Shown piece by piece: positions 12,779 through 27,165 of a stretch of DNA of 64,000 nucleotides (positions are counted from its first letter, which is position 1; every line of letters starts with the position of its first letter). The DNA is from Phalacrocorax aristotelis (Eukaryota; Chordata; Aves; Suliformes; Phalacrocoracidae): positions 83,943,517-84,007,516 of the forward strand of contig NC_134279.1 in assembly GCF_949628215.1 (NCBI RefSeq), read 5' to 3'. Position numbers and translations under genes: made by a program. The notes beneath the pieces are model-generated. The model was not told where the DNA came from. It saw only the letters and a program-made list of their open reading frames with translations, and did no database searches.

Positions 12779-14585
12779 CCGTCAAGGCAGGCTTTGGAAA
12801 GACTGTGTCCCTGCTCTGGGGGAAGGTGGCGGGGGGGAAGGAGGGAGGGGATCGGCCCCCGGCTGGACTCCGTACTGTAGCGGAGTTGCTGCAACGTGGC
12901 GAAATCTTGCTCTACGCTTCAAGTACTTTTTTTCTTCTTTTTTTTTTTTTTTTTTTTAAACTCTTTGTTTCGTCTATCACCTTTTTTGGGCAGTTTTTGG
13001 CTTTTTAGAACTTGCAGCCCTTAGGTCTGCCCTGGAGTCCAGCACTCCCCTTGCTCCAGAGGCCCACTTCAACGCGTGCTTCAAACCTGCTAGTGGAAAA
13101 AGTCATGTTTTCTTGTTTAAGTAGAATTTGTAGGGATCCCCCTGCCCGCCTGCTCCCTCCCCAGAGGCGGCGAGCCCGGGCCAGGAGCCGCGCTGGCTTT
13201 CTCTGTTTCCGTTAAGAGGATTCCTTTCGCTAAAGGAAAAGTGAAGTGTAACAAGACTGTAAACCCCAAATTCCTCCAAGCAGCAGCCTGCCCGGCTCTC
13301 TGGTAGGTACTAAACACTAACTCATACGCTTCTTTGCTGGTCGCTCAGTCCTGCCTGCTTGATCGGTTGTGGGAGCTCTTAGGGGAGACCAGACCCGTCA
13401 GACACCACCCCAGCTGTCCTTCCCGAGGGAAGGGCTGCTCCTGCAAAACACGACTTCTCCTTAAAGAATCCCATCCCCCCCACCGCCAGCTCGTGAGCTC
13501 ATCCAGCACTATGGGCCACGGCTCTGAAGCATCTCTACCTTCATTTCTCATGGAAATAAATCCAAGAAAACCAGATTAGAGCCCGTTCTCAGCAGAGCGG
13601 GGCGATGGGGAGTTGGTGTTAAGCAGCCTCCCCGGGAGAAGGATCCTCTTTCGAGATGAGTCTGAGCTCTGAGGAGCACCCACAGACGTAGACAGAGAAG
13701 GCGATGGGCAGCGTCTTCGCGCCGGTCCCTGCGGTGGCCTTTGAGGCTCTGGTGGTTGGAAATCCGCACCCAGAGGAAGCGGGGGCTTCTCGGTGAGGGG
13801 CGTAGCCTAACGATTAAAATAGCTACTGGCTGTTAGGGGTGAGTTCTTGCTCATCCGTGTAAATCTCACCTCCCGGGTGCAGTTACTTCCACTATTCCCT
13901 TGACTTAAACAGAGTAGTTAATGGAGGGGGATTACAGCTCCCTGCGGGGCTTGCGGAGGTGGAAGCTAATGGCTGCTCGGTAGCCGAGGGCTCGCTCCGT
14001 CTCCATTAGCTCGGCCCAGCAGAGCCGGTGCCCGTCGGCGAGCGCGGCAGGAGGGCCCGGGGTTATTGGACCACAAACACTAACGGCGAGCGGAGGCTTG
14101 AGCTGATGTAGCTCAGCTGCTCTGCGTACAGTCCGCTCCCCAACTCGACAGATCTCCCGCCTCTGGCTGCCGGTCTTAAAACCAGCACCAAACCCCGACA
14201 CTACCGCAGCGGGAGCTGGCTGTTGAAGGTGCCCATCTTAAATATCGCTGCCCAGAGGTTGTGGTTTGGGTTGAGTTCTCCCGTTTCCCGGTACAACCCC
14301 TGCCTCCAGCGCCTGCGTGGCCGCCTCTGGCTGCCGGCAGCTCCCTCTGCGCCGGGGCCGGGGCTCAGGCTGCGCCCAGGGCTTTGCAGGATGTGATCCG
14401 GGGAAGGGCAGCTGTACGCTGGGCAAACTACTTCTGTAGTGGTAGCACAGTTCCCGCCCCCCCCTTACCCTTTCTCTGGTTTCTATTTGATTTCTTACCC
14501 AAAAAACCTGCCCCCACCCTCTGACGTGCTGTAAATTTCAGACAATGCATTATTAAAAATAAACTTTTTTTGGAACTGAGTGGTG
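12779..14585 (+). other. PAIP2B: Probable 3' UTR of PAIP2B
   Basis: Follows the TGA at 12776-12778. It holds a T-rich run (about 12926-12958) and no reading frame of interest. Candidate poly(A) signals AATAAA lie at 13555-13560 and 14558-14563, with another at 14770-14775. The middle one, preceded by ATTAAA and followed by T-rich sequence, looks strongest. The exact end is an inference. Confidence 0.5.
14558..14563 (+). terminator. PAIP2B: Candidate poly(A) signal AATAAA for PAIP2B
   Basis: AATAAA overlapped by ATTAAA at 14552, followed by a run of T and then TG-rich sequence. Alternative weaker-placed copies lie at 13555 and 14770. Confidence 0.5.
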
Positions 14586-15640
14586 CAGAAGTCTTGCCTG
14601 GAGCAGGGGTAAGGTCTCCCCATTCAGTCAGCTCCTCGGCTGCCTCCAGTCCTGGAGGATTTTCCTCCTTCACCACCTTGGTACTGTTCCCTCCTGTGGG
14701 CCTGGCCTGAAATGGCTGGAGGAGGAAACGGCTCTGATTTATGCCTGGTCAGGAACTTGGCACTGAGAAAATAAAATTTAAAATCTATTTTAAAAGAGGC
14801 TGCTGCCTCTTCTGCTGCTTCTTCCCCCAGCTGGACACGGGGTACTGCAAACCACAGCCCCACGGCTTCACCCTGCTGCTGGACGAGGACGTCGGCGCGC
14901 GGAGGAGCCGGGCACGGAGCTGCCCGCCGTGGTAGGGCGAGCCCGCAGGACCAGCCCCCCTTGATAAGGCGCTCCGTGCCCGTCCCAGTGCCTGCACTTC
15001 CCATCCACACTTCCTGGAAGGAAGAGGCAGCTTTGGAGTTTGCGCTTTAGCTCAGGCACAGCCCCTCGCTGCTTTATTTCAACCACAAAAAGCAAAAAAG
15101 GCTTTTCTTTTTTCACTTTTTGCCTTTTAAATGAAGACCAGCCCCAAGAAAGCTGCTTGAACTCACGCGGGCAGGACCAGCCACCGCCTTCCCCTTCGCT
15201 GGGGCCCGGCGGCATCGAGTCCTTCCCTCCGCTCACCAAATGTCAGCATCGCCCGCGCCTCCCCAGCGCCGAGCTCGGGGCTGTGCCTCGCCACGGGCCC
15301 CGGAGCCGCTGGCAGGGGGTACCCACACCCCTGACATCGTGCGTCCTGGCTAGTCAAGCCCAAAGGTGTCCTCCTTCCTCCATCTCATCTTCCTCCGCCC
15401 CAGGCCCCCAAGCGCTGGACCCCCTCCCTGCCTCAGCTGCCGAGTAGCACCCCGGCCCAGCGCCCACAGCCGCTGCAGCCCAGCCTCCTCGGGCACCGAA
15501 ACGGGAACCTTCAAGACCCGTTTCTCCTCATTTTCCAGCAGCCCCACCACGCTCGGAGCTCTCCCCACCCAGCGGGGCTGCGCTGGGGCCGGTTCCTCTC
15601 CCCGTGACCACAGTGGCTGCCCCATCGCCCCCAGCCCATT
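14586..15640. other. Intergenic gap between convergent PAIP2B and NAGK
   Basis: About 1 kb. No exon is recognised. An AT-rich stretch at 14766-14795 holds a further AATAAA. MCEE and MPHOSPH10, which lie between these two genes in human, cannot be fitted in this gap. Confidence 0.5.
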
Positions 15641-15662
15641 TCCCTTCAGGCTTTGCAACCTT

Positions 15663-15668
15663 TTTATT
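15663..15668 (-). terminator. NAGK: Poly(A) signal AATAAA of NAGK (minus strand)
   Basis: AATAAA on the minus strand, about 95 bp beyond the NAGK stop codon. The NAGK 3' UTR is therefore very short, ending near 15640-15650. Confidence 0.65.
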
Positions 15669-15760
15669 GCCAAATTACAAAACTCATTTGCCCAAAGCGC
15701 TGCCGCTGCGTGCGGAGGGTCCCTCTGTCCTGGGGCGGGGGGCTGCGGGGGGGAGCACAG

Positions 15761-18555
<2,795 letters not shown>

Positions 18556-18839
18556 CTCTGCCGGGACACGCCCCGCCCCGGCCCCGCCCCTCCACCCGTA
18601 GCTCCGCCCCTTATCTCGCTCCCGCCTCGCCTACCGGGGCCCTTGCCCCGCCCCCGCCCATGGCTCCGCCCCTCCCCGCCTCCCCGGGCCTTTGTCCCGC
18701 CCCTCCTCCCGCCCCGGGTCCCTGTGCCGCCCCTCCGGCGCCGGGTTTTCCCCACCCGTAGCCCCGCGGACCCCCGTGGATGGGGACGGGGGTCGAAGAC
18801 TGCTTCCCCGGGGGTCGCGGGGGTCATACACGTGCAGGG

Positions 18840-19215
18840 GTACAGGATCACGCGAGATACAGCCCGGTCTACCCACCCGGGACACAGAACCACGTACCTA
18901 TCCGCATCACAGCCCCCCCCCCGCCACGATATAGCCCCCCACGCACCCACCCGGGACACAGGTCCACACACTCAGGACACAGCCCCGCGCACGCATCCAC
19001 CCGTGACACTGCCCCACGCACGTACACCCTCAGGGGACAGCCCCACGCATGCACCCACTAGGGACACAGACAGGTGTGTGTGTGTGTCCCCATGCGTCCA
19101 CCCGTGACGCAGCCGCCCCCCCCCCCGCAGCCACTCGGGACACAGTCCCATGCACACGCACAACCCCAGACATGCACCCACGCAGGACACAGCCCCACCC
19201 ACGCACACAGGCCCA
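18840..19215. repeat. Degenerate minisatellite, 30-35 bp unit (GGGACACAGCCCCACGCAC type)
   Basis: About ten imperfect copies of a unit combining GGGACACAG with CACGCACGCACCCAC. It starts right upstream of the NAGK CpG island, in the NAGK-TEX261 intergenic region. Confidence 0.65.
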
Positions 19216-19585
19216 CCCCCCCCCAAGCACCCCCTGGCATCTTAGATCCAAAGAAAAGGGGGGTCCCACGGGGGTCACCACTCCAGCTCCCCCCCGCCCC
19301 CCAGCCATCGGCCCCCAGTCCCAGTGCTGGGTGGGAGCTGGAGGACGTGTCTGTGGGCCAGGAGCCACCACGGCACCGGGGTCCTCCTCTGTCCCTAAAG
19401 CCACATCCCCTGTGGGGGGCCAGGGCAGGGGCTGGGGTCCCCCCTCCCCACGAGCGGACCCCCCCTTCCCTCGTTAGCACAGCACTAACGAGGGCGGCTG
19501 TCAGCTCCCATCGGCCGCGGCCCGGCCGAGTGGCAGACGGGGGCGCGGGCGCAGCTGAGCCCCCCCTTGGGCGCCGCGGCCCCTC

Positions 19586-19636
19586 TGCGGGTGACAGGGG
19601 GTGACAGGGGGTGACAGCGGGTGACAGCGGGTGACG
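19586..19636. repeat. Short tandem repeat (GGGTGACAGGG)n
   Basis: Five near-perfect copies of a 10-11 bp unit (GGTGACAGGG/GGTGACAGCG). Confidence 0.7.
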
Positions 19637-19694
19637 ACAGCCGCTGTGCCCCGCTGCTGCCCCCGCGCCAGGGGCTGAGGTGGGGGGTGACAGA

Positions 19695-20185
19695 TGGAGA
19701 GGGTGGGGGCGGATGGATGGAGGGATGGATAAGATGGAGGAGTGGGTGGATGAAGAGGATGGAGGGGTGCATGGCTGAGTGGACAGATGGATGGATGGAT
19801 GGATGGATGGAGGGAGGGAGGGAGGGAGGGATGGATGGGTGGATGGAGGGATGGAGGGATGGGGGGATGGAGGGATGGAGGGATGGGGGGATGGGGGATG
19901 GAGGGATGGATGGAGGGAGGGAGGGAGGGAGGGAGGGAGGGAGGGATGGATGGGTGGATGGAGGAATGGAGGGATGGAGGGATGGAGGGATGGAGGGATG
20001 GGGGGATGGGGGATGGAGGGATGGATGGGTGGATGGAGGGAGGGATGGAGGGATGGAGGAATGGAGGGATGGAGGGATGGAGGGATGGAGGGATGGAGGG
20101 ATGGAGGGAGAAGATGAAGGGGCAGCAGAGAAGGCAGAGGTGGAGATGGATGAAGAGGATGGATGGATGGCTAAGACAGAAGGAC
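19695..20185. repeat. GGAT/GGAG-type microsatellite (GGATGGAG)n
   Basis: About 490 bp of mixed GGAT, GGAG and GGGG tetranucleotides with short runs of pure (GGAT) and (GGAG). It is open in several frames only because the unit has no stops. The complementary tetranucleotide recurs at 22.5 kb. Confidence 0.85.
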
Positions 20186-22495
20186 AGAGGGTTGGAGACG
20201 ACGGTGGGGTGGATGGCGGGGACGGAGAGGTGGACAGCTGAGCAGGTGGGTGGGCGGATGGGCATATCGGAACGGAGAGAGGAGGTGGGTGGAGATGGGG
20301 TGAGCGGGAGGAGGTGAGAAAGGGGGTGTCACAAGATGGGGATGACGGGACAGTGACGGGGTGGTGGGGACAGGTGGCCCAGCGTGGGCAGGGGGCTGGT
20401 TCAAGCCTAGCAGGAGCTTTCAGCTTCCAAACCTTCCAGCCAGGCCATCCCATGTGTGGCGCATGACATCGCTGCTGCTGGGGGTTCCCGGTCCTGGGGT
20501 GCTGGGACAGGGACACCAGCAAAGCAGCCAGCCCAGGACAGGGGTCAGGTCCCCCCCGGCCACCTGCCGGCTCCAGCCCTCCCGGGACTCCCTTGCACTG
20601 TGGGGCACGGGGCGAGACACACAGAGACATGGGTCTGGGGGTGCCCCGTGACCCTGGGGTGCTGCGGAGGGCGCCGGTGTGATGGGGACCCTGGCCACCC
20701 CGCTCTGCATGGCTCGGGGGACAAAGATGCTTCGGGGCATCTGCATCCTGGGAGTGTTTTGCAGGGTGGGGAGCCCCGGGGGGCTGTGGCTGGGACCCCC
20801 CAAGACCAATGCCAGGTGCAGGGAGCACCAAGGGCACAGAGGAGCCCCAAAAACTCCCCAGCTGCCCCAAAGACAGAGTGGAGAGGAGCGGCAGGGGAAG
20901 GGTTAAGCCACAGTGTGTGTGTGTGTGTGTTTGTGCAGCCCCGGAGCCCACCGCCCTCGTGCCCTCATTAAGTCCTGGTGGCACCAGGCTGTCTGGGGAC
21001 AGCGGGGACAGGGGACAGGGGACGGCCCCGCTGCCTTTGTCTCAACTTGTGGCAAAGTTTGAGCGGAGCCGGCGGCCGGGAGCTGCGGGTGAGTCCGTGG
21101 GGCCGTGGCGTGTGTCCCACGAGGCCCGTGGGACGGGACAGCAATGTCCCCGCGTGGGCTGGATGCCACCCTCGGTGCCAGGGAGCCGGTGGGGTGACAC
21201 TGGGAGCATCCCGACTGCATCCCGCCACCCCACGCAGGGATGGGGACTGGAGGGCAGTGGTCCCCAGGACCTCCCGACCCCGTCCCAATCCTGTCCCCAC
21301 CACAGCGGCGGTGGCTCCCTCCATTTCGGATCCGACCAGGGCGAGAGGTGGCACCGGCTGGACCGAAGCCCGGGCAGGTGGGAGGCGTGTGGGCCCCACT
21401 CCGGCTCGGGGTAAGATAAGGTGATTTGGGGTTTGCAGGCAAACAGTCAGCAAATCCCACCGGTGCCTCTGCCGTGCCCCTCTGCAGACCCCCCTGAAAT
21501 GGGGTGTAGGAGCCAGGAAAGCCCCAGGGGACCCCAGATGCCCCTGGGTGGCTCTGGCCCCGAAGCCACTGTGGGTCCCGGACAGGCGTGGGGAGGGCGA
21601 GCGAGGGCACCGGGGCGGAGAGAGGACGTCAGCACGCAGGGACGTGGGCTGAGTCCCGCTTCATTGGCCCACCCGAGCCCTGCTTCGTCACCTCGAGCAT
21701 CTCGTGGGTGCCGGGGTCACCCGCTGCCGGGCAGGACCTGGCTCGGGAGGCAGAGGAGGGAGAGGTGGGAGGAAGGCCCCGCCGTGGCGCTGGGAGCGTT
21801 TTTATTCTGCTCTGCCGCCCTCGGTGCCGACATGTAAGCACCGACCTTGGAGCGGCTGAGATATATTTTGGGGGTCCGGATCCATCCCACCGCTGGTGGG
21901 TCGGGAACCGGGCCGTGGCGGCGAGTGGGCTGGGTGCGGTGCTGAGCCGGGGACCGGAGCCGGCACCGGCTCCATCCTGGGGACACCCTGCGTGGAGGAA
22001 GACGCCGGTGAGATGCGAAATGGGGCTTGGGGCGGCTGTGGGATGGGGTCGGCAGTCGGCACTGCCCAGCTCCAGGGGGTGCAGAGGGGCTGGATGCTGC
22101 CCCGCGGCCGGGCAGCCCTTGGGGATGGATTCGGGGTGAGCTGGGAGCGCCCACCCCAAGCAGCCGACTCCCCGAAGCCGTCCCCGTCCCAGCGCAGCGG
22201 TGCCGGGGCTGCGGCGCATCCAGTCCGGCACGGTGCGGGGCCACCTCCGTGCCACCGGCACCGGCACCAGCGGGACGAGGCGCCGGCCCGGAGAGCTCTG
22301 GGAGAGCAGAACCGCGACATGCAGGTGGAGCAGGCCCTGTCCGTCTGTCCTTCCTCGTGCTGGGCCACCTTCCTCCAGCTCTGTAACCCCTCTCCGGTCC
22401 CGAAGATTGTGTCTGCACGGTAGGTACTGTATCTGTCCCGCTGGCAATTCCCATAGCGTCCTGTCCACCCATCTGTCCGTCTGTCCGTTCATCCA
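20186..22495. other. Gene-free intergenic DNA between NAGK and TEX261
   Basis: No exon of a recognisable protein was found on either strand. It is GC-rich unique sequence with a short (GT)n at 20911-20930. A less GC-rich patch at 21790-21880 contains GATATATTTTG and may be a conserved non-coding element. Confidence 0.5.
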
Positions 22496-22497
22496 CA

Positions 22498-22516
22498 TGT
22501 CTGTCCATCCATCCAT

Positions 22517-22552
<36 letters not shown>

Positions 22553-22670
22553 CCATCCTCCTGTCCTTCCATATATCCATTCATTCAGCTCTGCATCCAT
22601 CCCTCAATCCCTCCATCCTCCATCCCTCAATCCTTCCATCCCTCCATCCGTCCATCTGTCCCTCCACCCC
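22498..22670. repeat. (ATCC)n microsatellite and degenerate flank
   Basis: A pure (ATCC) core at about 22506-22560, followed by CATCCCTC-type variants. It is the same tetranucleotide as the 19.7-20.2 kb repeat, read on the opposite strand. Confidence 0.85.
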
Positions 22671-23340
22671 CCCATATTTCCACCCCCCCGTGCCTGTCCC
22701 AGGGACGGGCTCAGCGCAGGGTGTTGCGACCAGCCTGTCTGTGGCTGCGCCCACCGGGGGGTCCCCTGGACCCCGTCCCCCTTGGAAGGAGCTTGTGCCA
22801 GTTGGAAGAACTATCCGAAACTGGCCCTGGGCCAGCGGGATGAGGCGCTGGGGGCGCAGGGGTGGCTTGTCCCGGTGCCGATGGGGGACAGCGCGACGGC
22901 CGCCCCGGGGAGCCAGCCCGGTGGCATTCGTGCTCGCGCTGTCCCGGCCACCTCCCACCCAGACAGCTGCAGAGGGGATGTGGATGTGACCTCTGGAAGG
23001 GCCCGGGGAGGTGGTGGGGGGCCCAGGGAGGTGGTAGGAGCCATGGGGAGGTGACACGGGAGGCCATGGGGGAGGCAGCAGCAGGGACTGAGCTGCGGAG
23101 TGGCAGCGCCGGGGTCACCCGGATGGTCCCACCAGAGTTCAGGGTGGCTCCTGTGGCACTAGTCCATGCCGGGGGGCTGCAGCGCGTTCTGGGGAACAGC
23201 AGCAGCCCCGAGGGCTGGGGATGGGCATGGGGCCGGTCCCCATAGACCTTTCCGCCTGGGAATGTCACCTGTGTCCGTCATCCCCAGAGCCTACCCTGCC
23301 CTGTGCACCACGCTCGTCCCCTCTGATCAGCGGCAGAGAG
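22671..23340. other. Gene-free intergenic DNA
   Basis: GC-rich sequence without recognisable exons, RNA genes or mobile elements. Confidence 0.45.
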
Positions 23341-23344
23341 GAGC

Positions 23345-23470
23345 CACGGGGACACAGGGATGGGGACAGGGATGGGGACAGAGATGGGGACACAGAGATG
23401 GGGACAGGGATGGGGGCACAGGGATGGGGATGGGGATGGGGGTAGGGACGGGGATGGGGACAGGGGTGGA
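23345..23470. repeat. Minisatellite (GGGATGGGGACA)n
   Basis: About ten imperfect copies of a 12-bp unit, with 6-bp GGGGAT and GGGACA variants. Confidence 0.8.
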
Positions 23471-23639
23471 TCCCGGCTCCCGATGGATGCTCCGCAGGTG
23501 TCCATCACCACCAGGCCAGACCCTCGTCCCCTCTCCTACACCAACCCCCCCCTCCAAGCGGTTTTGCCCACTCAGCGTTTCCCAACCCCACTCCCCCATG
23601 GCTCAGCCCCGGTGTGGGGGTCCCGGTGTGGGGGTCCCG

Positions 23640-23760
23640 GAGGCTGTGGAGCCGCTTTTCAAGAGGCAGAGCATTTGCAGGGGCAGCGGGCGGCCGAGAT
23701 GCCGGACGCCGCTCGTTAAAGCTGATCTGTGCGTCCCAATCGATATTGTTGCAGGGCAGG
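23640..23760. promoter_or_regulatory. Candidate conserved non-coding element
   Basis: Complex unique sequence with TTTTCAAGAGGCAGAGC and CCCAATCGATATTGTTG, standing out from the simple GC-rich and repetitive flanks. The function is unknown and the call rests on texture only. Confidence 0.25.
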
Positions 23761-24069
23761 GCTGGGGGGGGTGCGCGGGATCCCCCAGGACAGGGACACC
23801 CCGAGCCCACCTGGGCTCAGGGCGCCTTTGGTGCATCATTTGCCGCCCCCGCGCCTCAGTTTCCCCATCTATAGGAAGGCACGTGCGTGCATGAGCGAGC
23901 ACACGCGTGTGGGAAGGGCGTGCGCTCGCACACGTGGCTGCCTATATGCAGACCCCAGCCTGCCCCGCAGCCCCGAGAGTGGGTGCCGGCTGCGGGGTGC
24001 TGGGGTCACCCCATCCCCCTGTGTCCCCCCGGGTCTCCCCGGGTCCCCCCCGTGTCCCCTGCCCCGCGG

Positions 24070-24250
24070 GAGGGCGGTTGGCGCCTGGCATGGCCGCGTT
24101 TAGCCGGCGGCACAGGCACACGCCTGACCTAGTTAGCTCCCGTGCCGGCAGCCGGAGGGGCCAGGCTCTGAAAATGAGTTAATAAACTCCAAAGGAGGGT
24201 TTTTCCGGCTCACAGGAGGGATTTAGAGCCAAGCTGGCGTCAACGAGCCG
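24070..24250. promoter_or_regulatory. Candidate conserved non-coding element
   Basis: Balanced-composition unique sequence with CTGAAAATGAGTTAATAAAC and GCACACGCCTGACCTAG, in otherwise GC-skewed DNA. Three short GAGCCGG-type repeats follow. No gene is associated. Confidence 0.25.
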
Positions 24251-24954
24251 GCGTCACCGAGCCGGTGTCACTGGGCTACCCGCTGCCTTCCTGGGCACGG
24301 CACGGGGGTCCCATGGTGCCATCAGGGTGTACAGGCCCCCTGCACCTGTGGGTGCCTGTGGCTGGCAGAGGGGGCAAGGTCTTGGGATGCCTCACTGTGG
24401 TCCCCTAAAAAAGCCGCTTCTCATCCCGATGGATGCAGAGCTGCGGTGGGGCAGGGAGGAGGGTGCCCACCCTGTATTAGCCACCAAAGAATCCCCCCTC
24501 CAAGGCAGGGGATACCGGTGTCTGGCCTGGGGGAGGGTTTGGGGGTCAGTCCAGGAGCCCACAGGTCACACCGGCTCTGCCACCCCCCGCCTTTTTGTGT
24601 CCCCACATTCCTCTGGGTGGGGGACCCAGTGACAGCTTCGGGTGGCATCAGGGGCCACTGAGCCCCGGGCGGGCGCCTGGGCCAGGTGCTGAGCGGGACC
24701 GGGGGCTCAGGCAGACCCCGGCCCTGCTAGTCCCGGCTGACACAGCCTGAGCCCTTGGCCCTCCCCAGGCCGCCACCGCCTTGGCACCCAGGGTGCCCAC
24801 AGGGATTCAGGGTCCTCAGTGGGCCCCTGGTCCTCCCGCAGCCCCCGTGACCCTGGGGAGGGCAGGAACTGCGCTGCCCACCCTGCCTGCACCCCCTGCC
24901 CGTCTCGCAGGGGTGCTGCGGGGCACGGAGGGGTGCTGCAGCAGCACCCTGCCA

Positions 24955-25115
24955 CGTGGGTGCTGGCAATCTGGGTGGGTGCTGGTGTTCTGGGTGGGTG
25001 CTGGTGGGTCGGATGGGTGCTGGTGACCTGGATGGGTGCTGGTGACCTGGATGGGTGCTGGTGTGTGGCTGTGCCATGTGGGTGCTGGTGCCATGTGGAT
25101 GCTGGTGTGCAGCGG
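24955..25115. repeat. Minisatellite (GGGTGCTGGTGACCTGGAT)n
   Basis: About seven imperfect copies of an 18-20 bp unit, drifting to CATGTGGGTGCTGGTGC at the right end. Confidence 0.7.
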
Positions 25116-25599
25116 GGGGTCACGCTCCCTCCAGGGCACTGGGGTCCCCCACCCGCTGTGTGGGGCATTCATGGGTGCTGGGTGCTGGGTGCTGAGTAAC
25201 GGGGTGTGTGCAGGATGGGCCCCAGCACCCCCCACCCACTCCCCGTGGGGGTCTCTGTGGGGAGGAGGGGACCCGAGGCAGAGCTGGTGGGTGATGATGC
25301 CGTGGCCCCATGCCCACGTCCCCGCGCCGAGGGCTGCCAGCCCCGGAGCTGTGTCCCAGGGCCTGGCTGTGTCACCAGTGGGACACCCAGCCCCCGAGGG
25401 CCAGCACCCCACAGCACACAGCCAGGGTGGGGGGCCCTGGGGCATCTCGCCAGCCCTGCCAGGCTTTTGGCCACCTCCTCGGCCCGCCGTGGCATCCCTC
25501 CCGGAGGAGCCTCCGTGGGCTGGGGACCTCGGTGGCACTGCATGGGGCCGGTGTGGGGCAGGGCCACAGCGGGGACCTCTGTACCACCCTGTGGGGATG

Positions 25600-26012
25600 T
25601 GCTGGGCTCCCCTGGAACCCGCTGGGGACATGCTGATCCCCCCTGCCCACCCATGGGGACGTGCTGATCCCCCCTGCCAACCCATGGGGACGTGCTGGGC
25701 TCCCCCAGAACTCCATGGGGACATGCTGGTCCCCCCTGCCAACCCATGGAGACACGCTAGGCTACCCTAGAACACCATGGGGATGTGTGGGCTCCCCTAG
25801 AACCCCATGGGGATGTGTGGGCTCCCCTACCACTCCATGGGGACACACTGGTCCCCCCTGCCACCCCATGGGGATGTACTAGGCTCCCCTAGAACCCCAT
25901 GGGGACGTGCTGGTCCCCCCTGCCACCCCATAGGGACGTGCTGGTCCCTCCTGCCACCCCATGGGGACGTGCTGGTTCCCCCTGCCACCCTGTGGGGACG
26001 TGCTGGGCCAAG
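25600..26012. repeat. Minisatellite, about 36-bp unit (CCATGGGGACGTGCTGG type)
   Basis: About eleven copies. Each pairs CCATGGGGACGTGCTGG with either a GCTCCCCTAGAAC or a TCCCCCCTGCCAC half, so two half-unit types are shuffled along the array. Confidence 0.8.
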
Positions 26013-26224
26013 CTGGGGTGAACTGAATGATGCTGGGGCAGGGGAGCAGGTTTGCAGGTGGCTGGGTGGGGGTATATCACACCAGCACCTATAGCCTCCA
26101 TACCTCCCCCTTCCTGACACCACCCCTCCCTCACCCCATCACCTCTCCCCTCCCCGAGACATGGCGATCCGGGGGCGAGGGGAGCGGGGTGCCCCCCACC
26201 CCGGGGTGCCCCCAGCGCTGGCCG

Positions 26225-26495
26225 CTGAGCAGAACGGAGCTGACAGGCTCACATGGCCCGATCCCCAACTGCGTTGCATTCACAGTTCGGGGAGCACGTC
26301 AAGGCTAAGGGGAGCTGACAGAAAAACCTTTAGTGGAACAAACGGGAATATAATATCAGGCAAGGCTGACCGGAGCGTGAACCGTCGCCCAACACGGAGC
26401 AAATTAGCATCAACCAAAATAGCAGGCGGCTCCGGCCGCTTATGTGCGAGGTACCAAATGCAACTGGCCTGTCAGGCTGCATCAGGGCACGGATG
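26225..26495. promoter_or_regulatory. Candidate conserved non-coding element inside a minisatellite field
   Basis: A 270-bp island of complex, balanced-composition unique sequence between two minisatellites. Features include TTTAGTGGAACAAACGGG, AATATAATATCAGG and AAATTAGCATCAACC. It holds no conserved reading frame. The regulatory role is inferred only from the contrast with its flanks. Confidence 0.35.
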
Positions 26496-26589
26496 CATAA
26501 GGAATGGGGCTTGGCCCTGTGCAGCTGCTGCAACACCCCCCCTTCCTGCCTGCACCCCCCCCCGCGACCCAGAGGGCTGGGGGAGATGT

Positions 26590-27165
26590 CCGTGGGAAGG
26601 GGTGCAAAACCCCTGTCTGTGGGGTGGGGGGGCTGAGAAAGCCCCATCCATGGGGATGCTCGGGGCTTGGGGGGGGTCAATATCCCACCCATGGGGATGT
26701 GTGGGGCTTGGGCAGGGACAAAATCCCATCCATGGGGATGCTCAGGGCTTGGCGGGGAGTGCAAAATCCCAGCTTTGGGGATGCATGGGGCTGGAGAGGG
26801 AAGATATCCCAGTCCATGGGGATGCACAGCACTGGGGGGCATAAAGCCCCCATCCAAAGGGGTGCGCAGGGCTGGGGAGGGGCTGAGAAACCCCCAGCTC
26901 TGGGGCTGCATGGGGCAGGGGGGGAACAACTTTGGTCCGTAGCAAAACACGGGGCCTGGGTGATCCAGGAACACCACGTCTGTGGGGGTGAGCAGGGCCA
27001 GGGGGGCTGGGAACCCCCAGCCCACGGGGATGCACAGGGCTGGGAGGCGGCAGGCAGGATCCATAGGGATCCATGGAAGGGGGGAACCCCCCACCCTGGT
27101 CCACGAGGATGCCGAGGGACTGGGGAGGGACGAAGAAACCCCAATACCTGGGGATGCCCGGGGAT
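26590..27165. repeat. Degenerate minisatellite, about 60-bp unit (CCATGGGGATGC...GGGCTTGGGG)
   Basis: About nine diverged copies, each centred on ATGGGGATGCnCnGGGCTnGG with an AAAATCCCA spacer. The divergence suggests an old array. Confidence 0.7.

Noticed and set aside
19485-20984. 499-codon minus-strand Ser/Pro/His frame
   Set aside because: Arises from the (GGAT)n/(GGAG)n microsatellite; no protein family.
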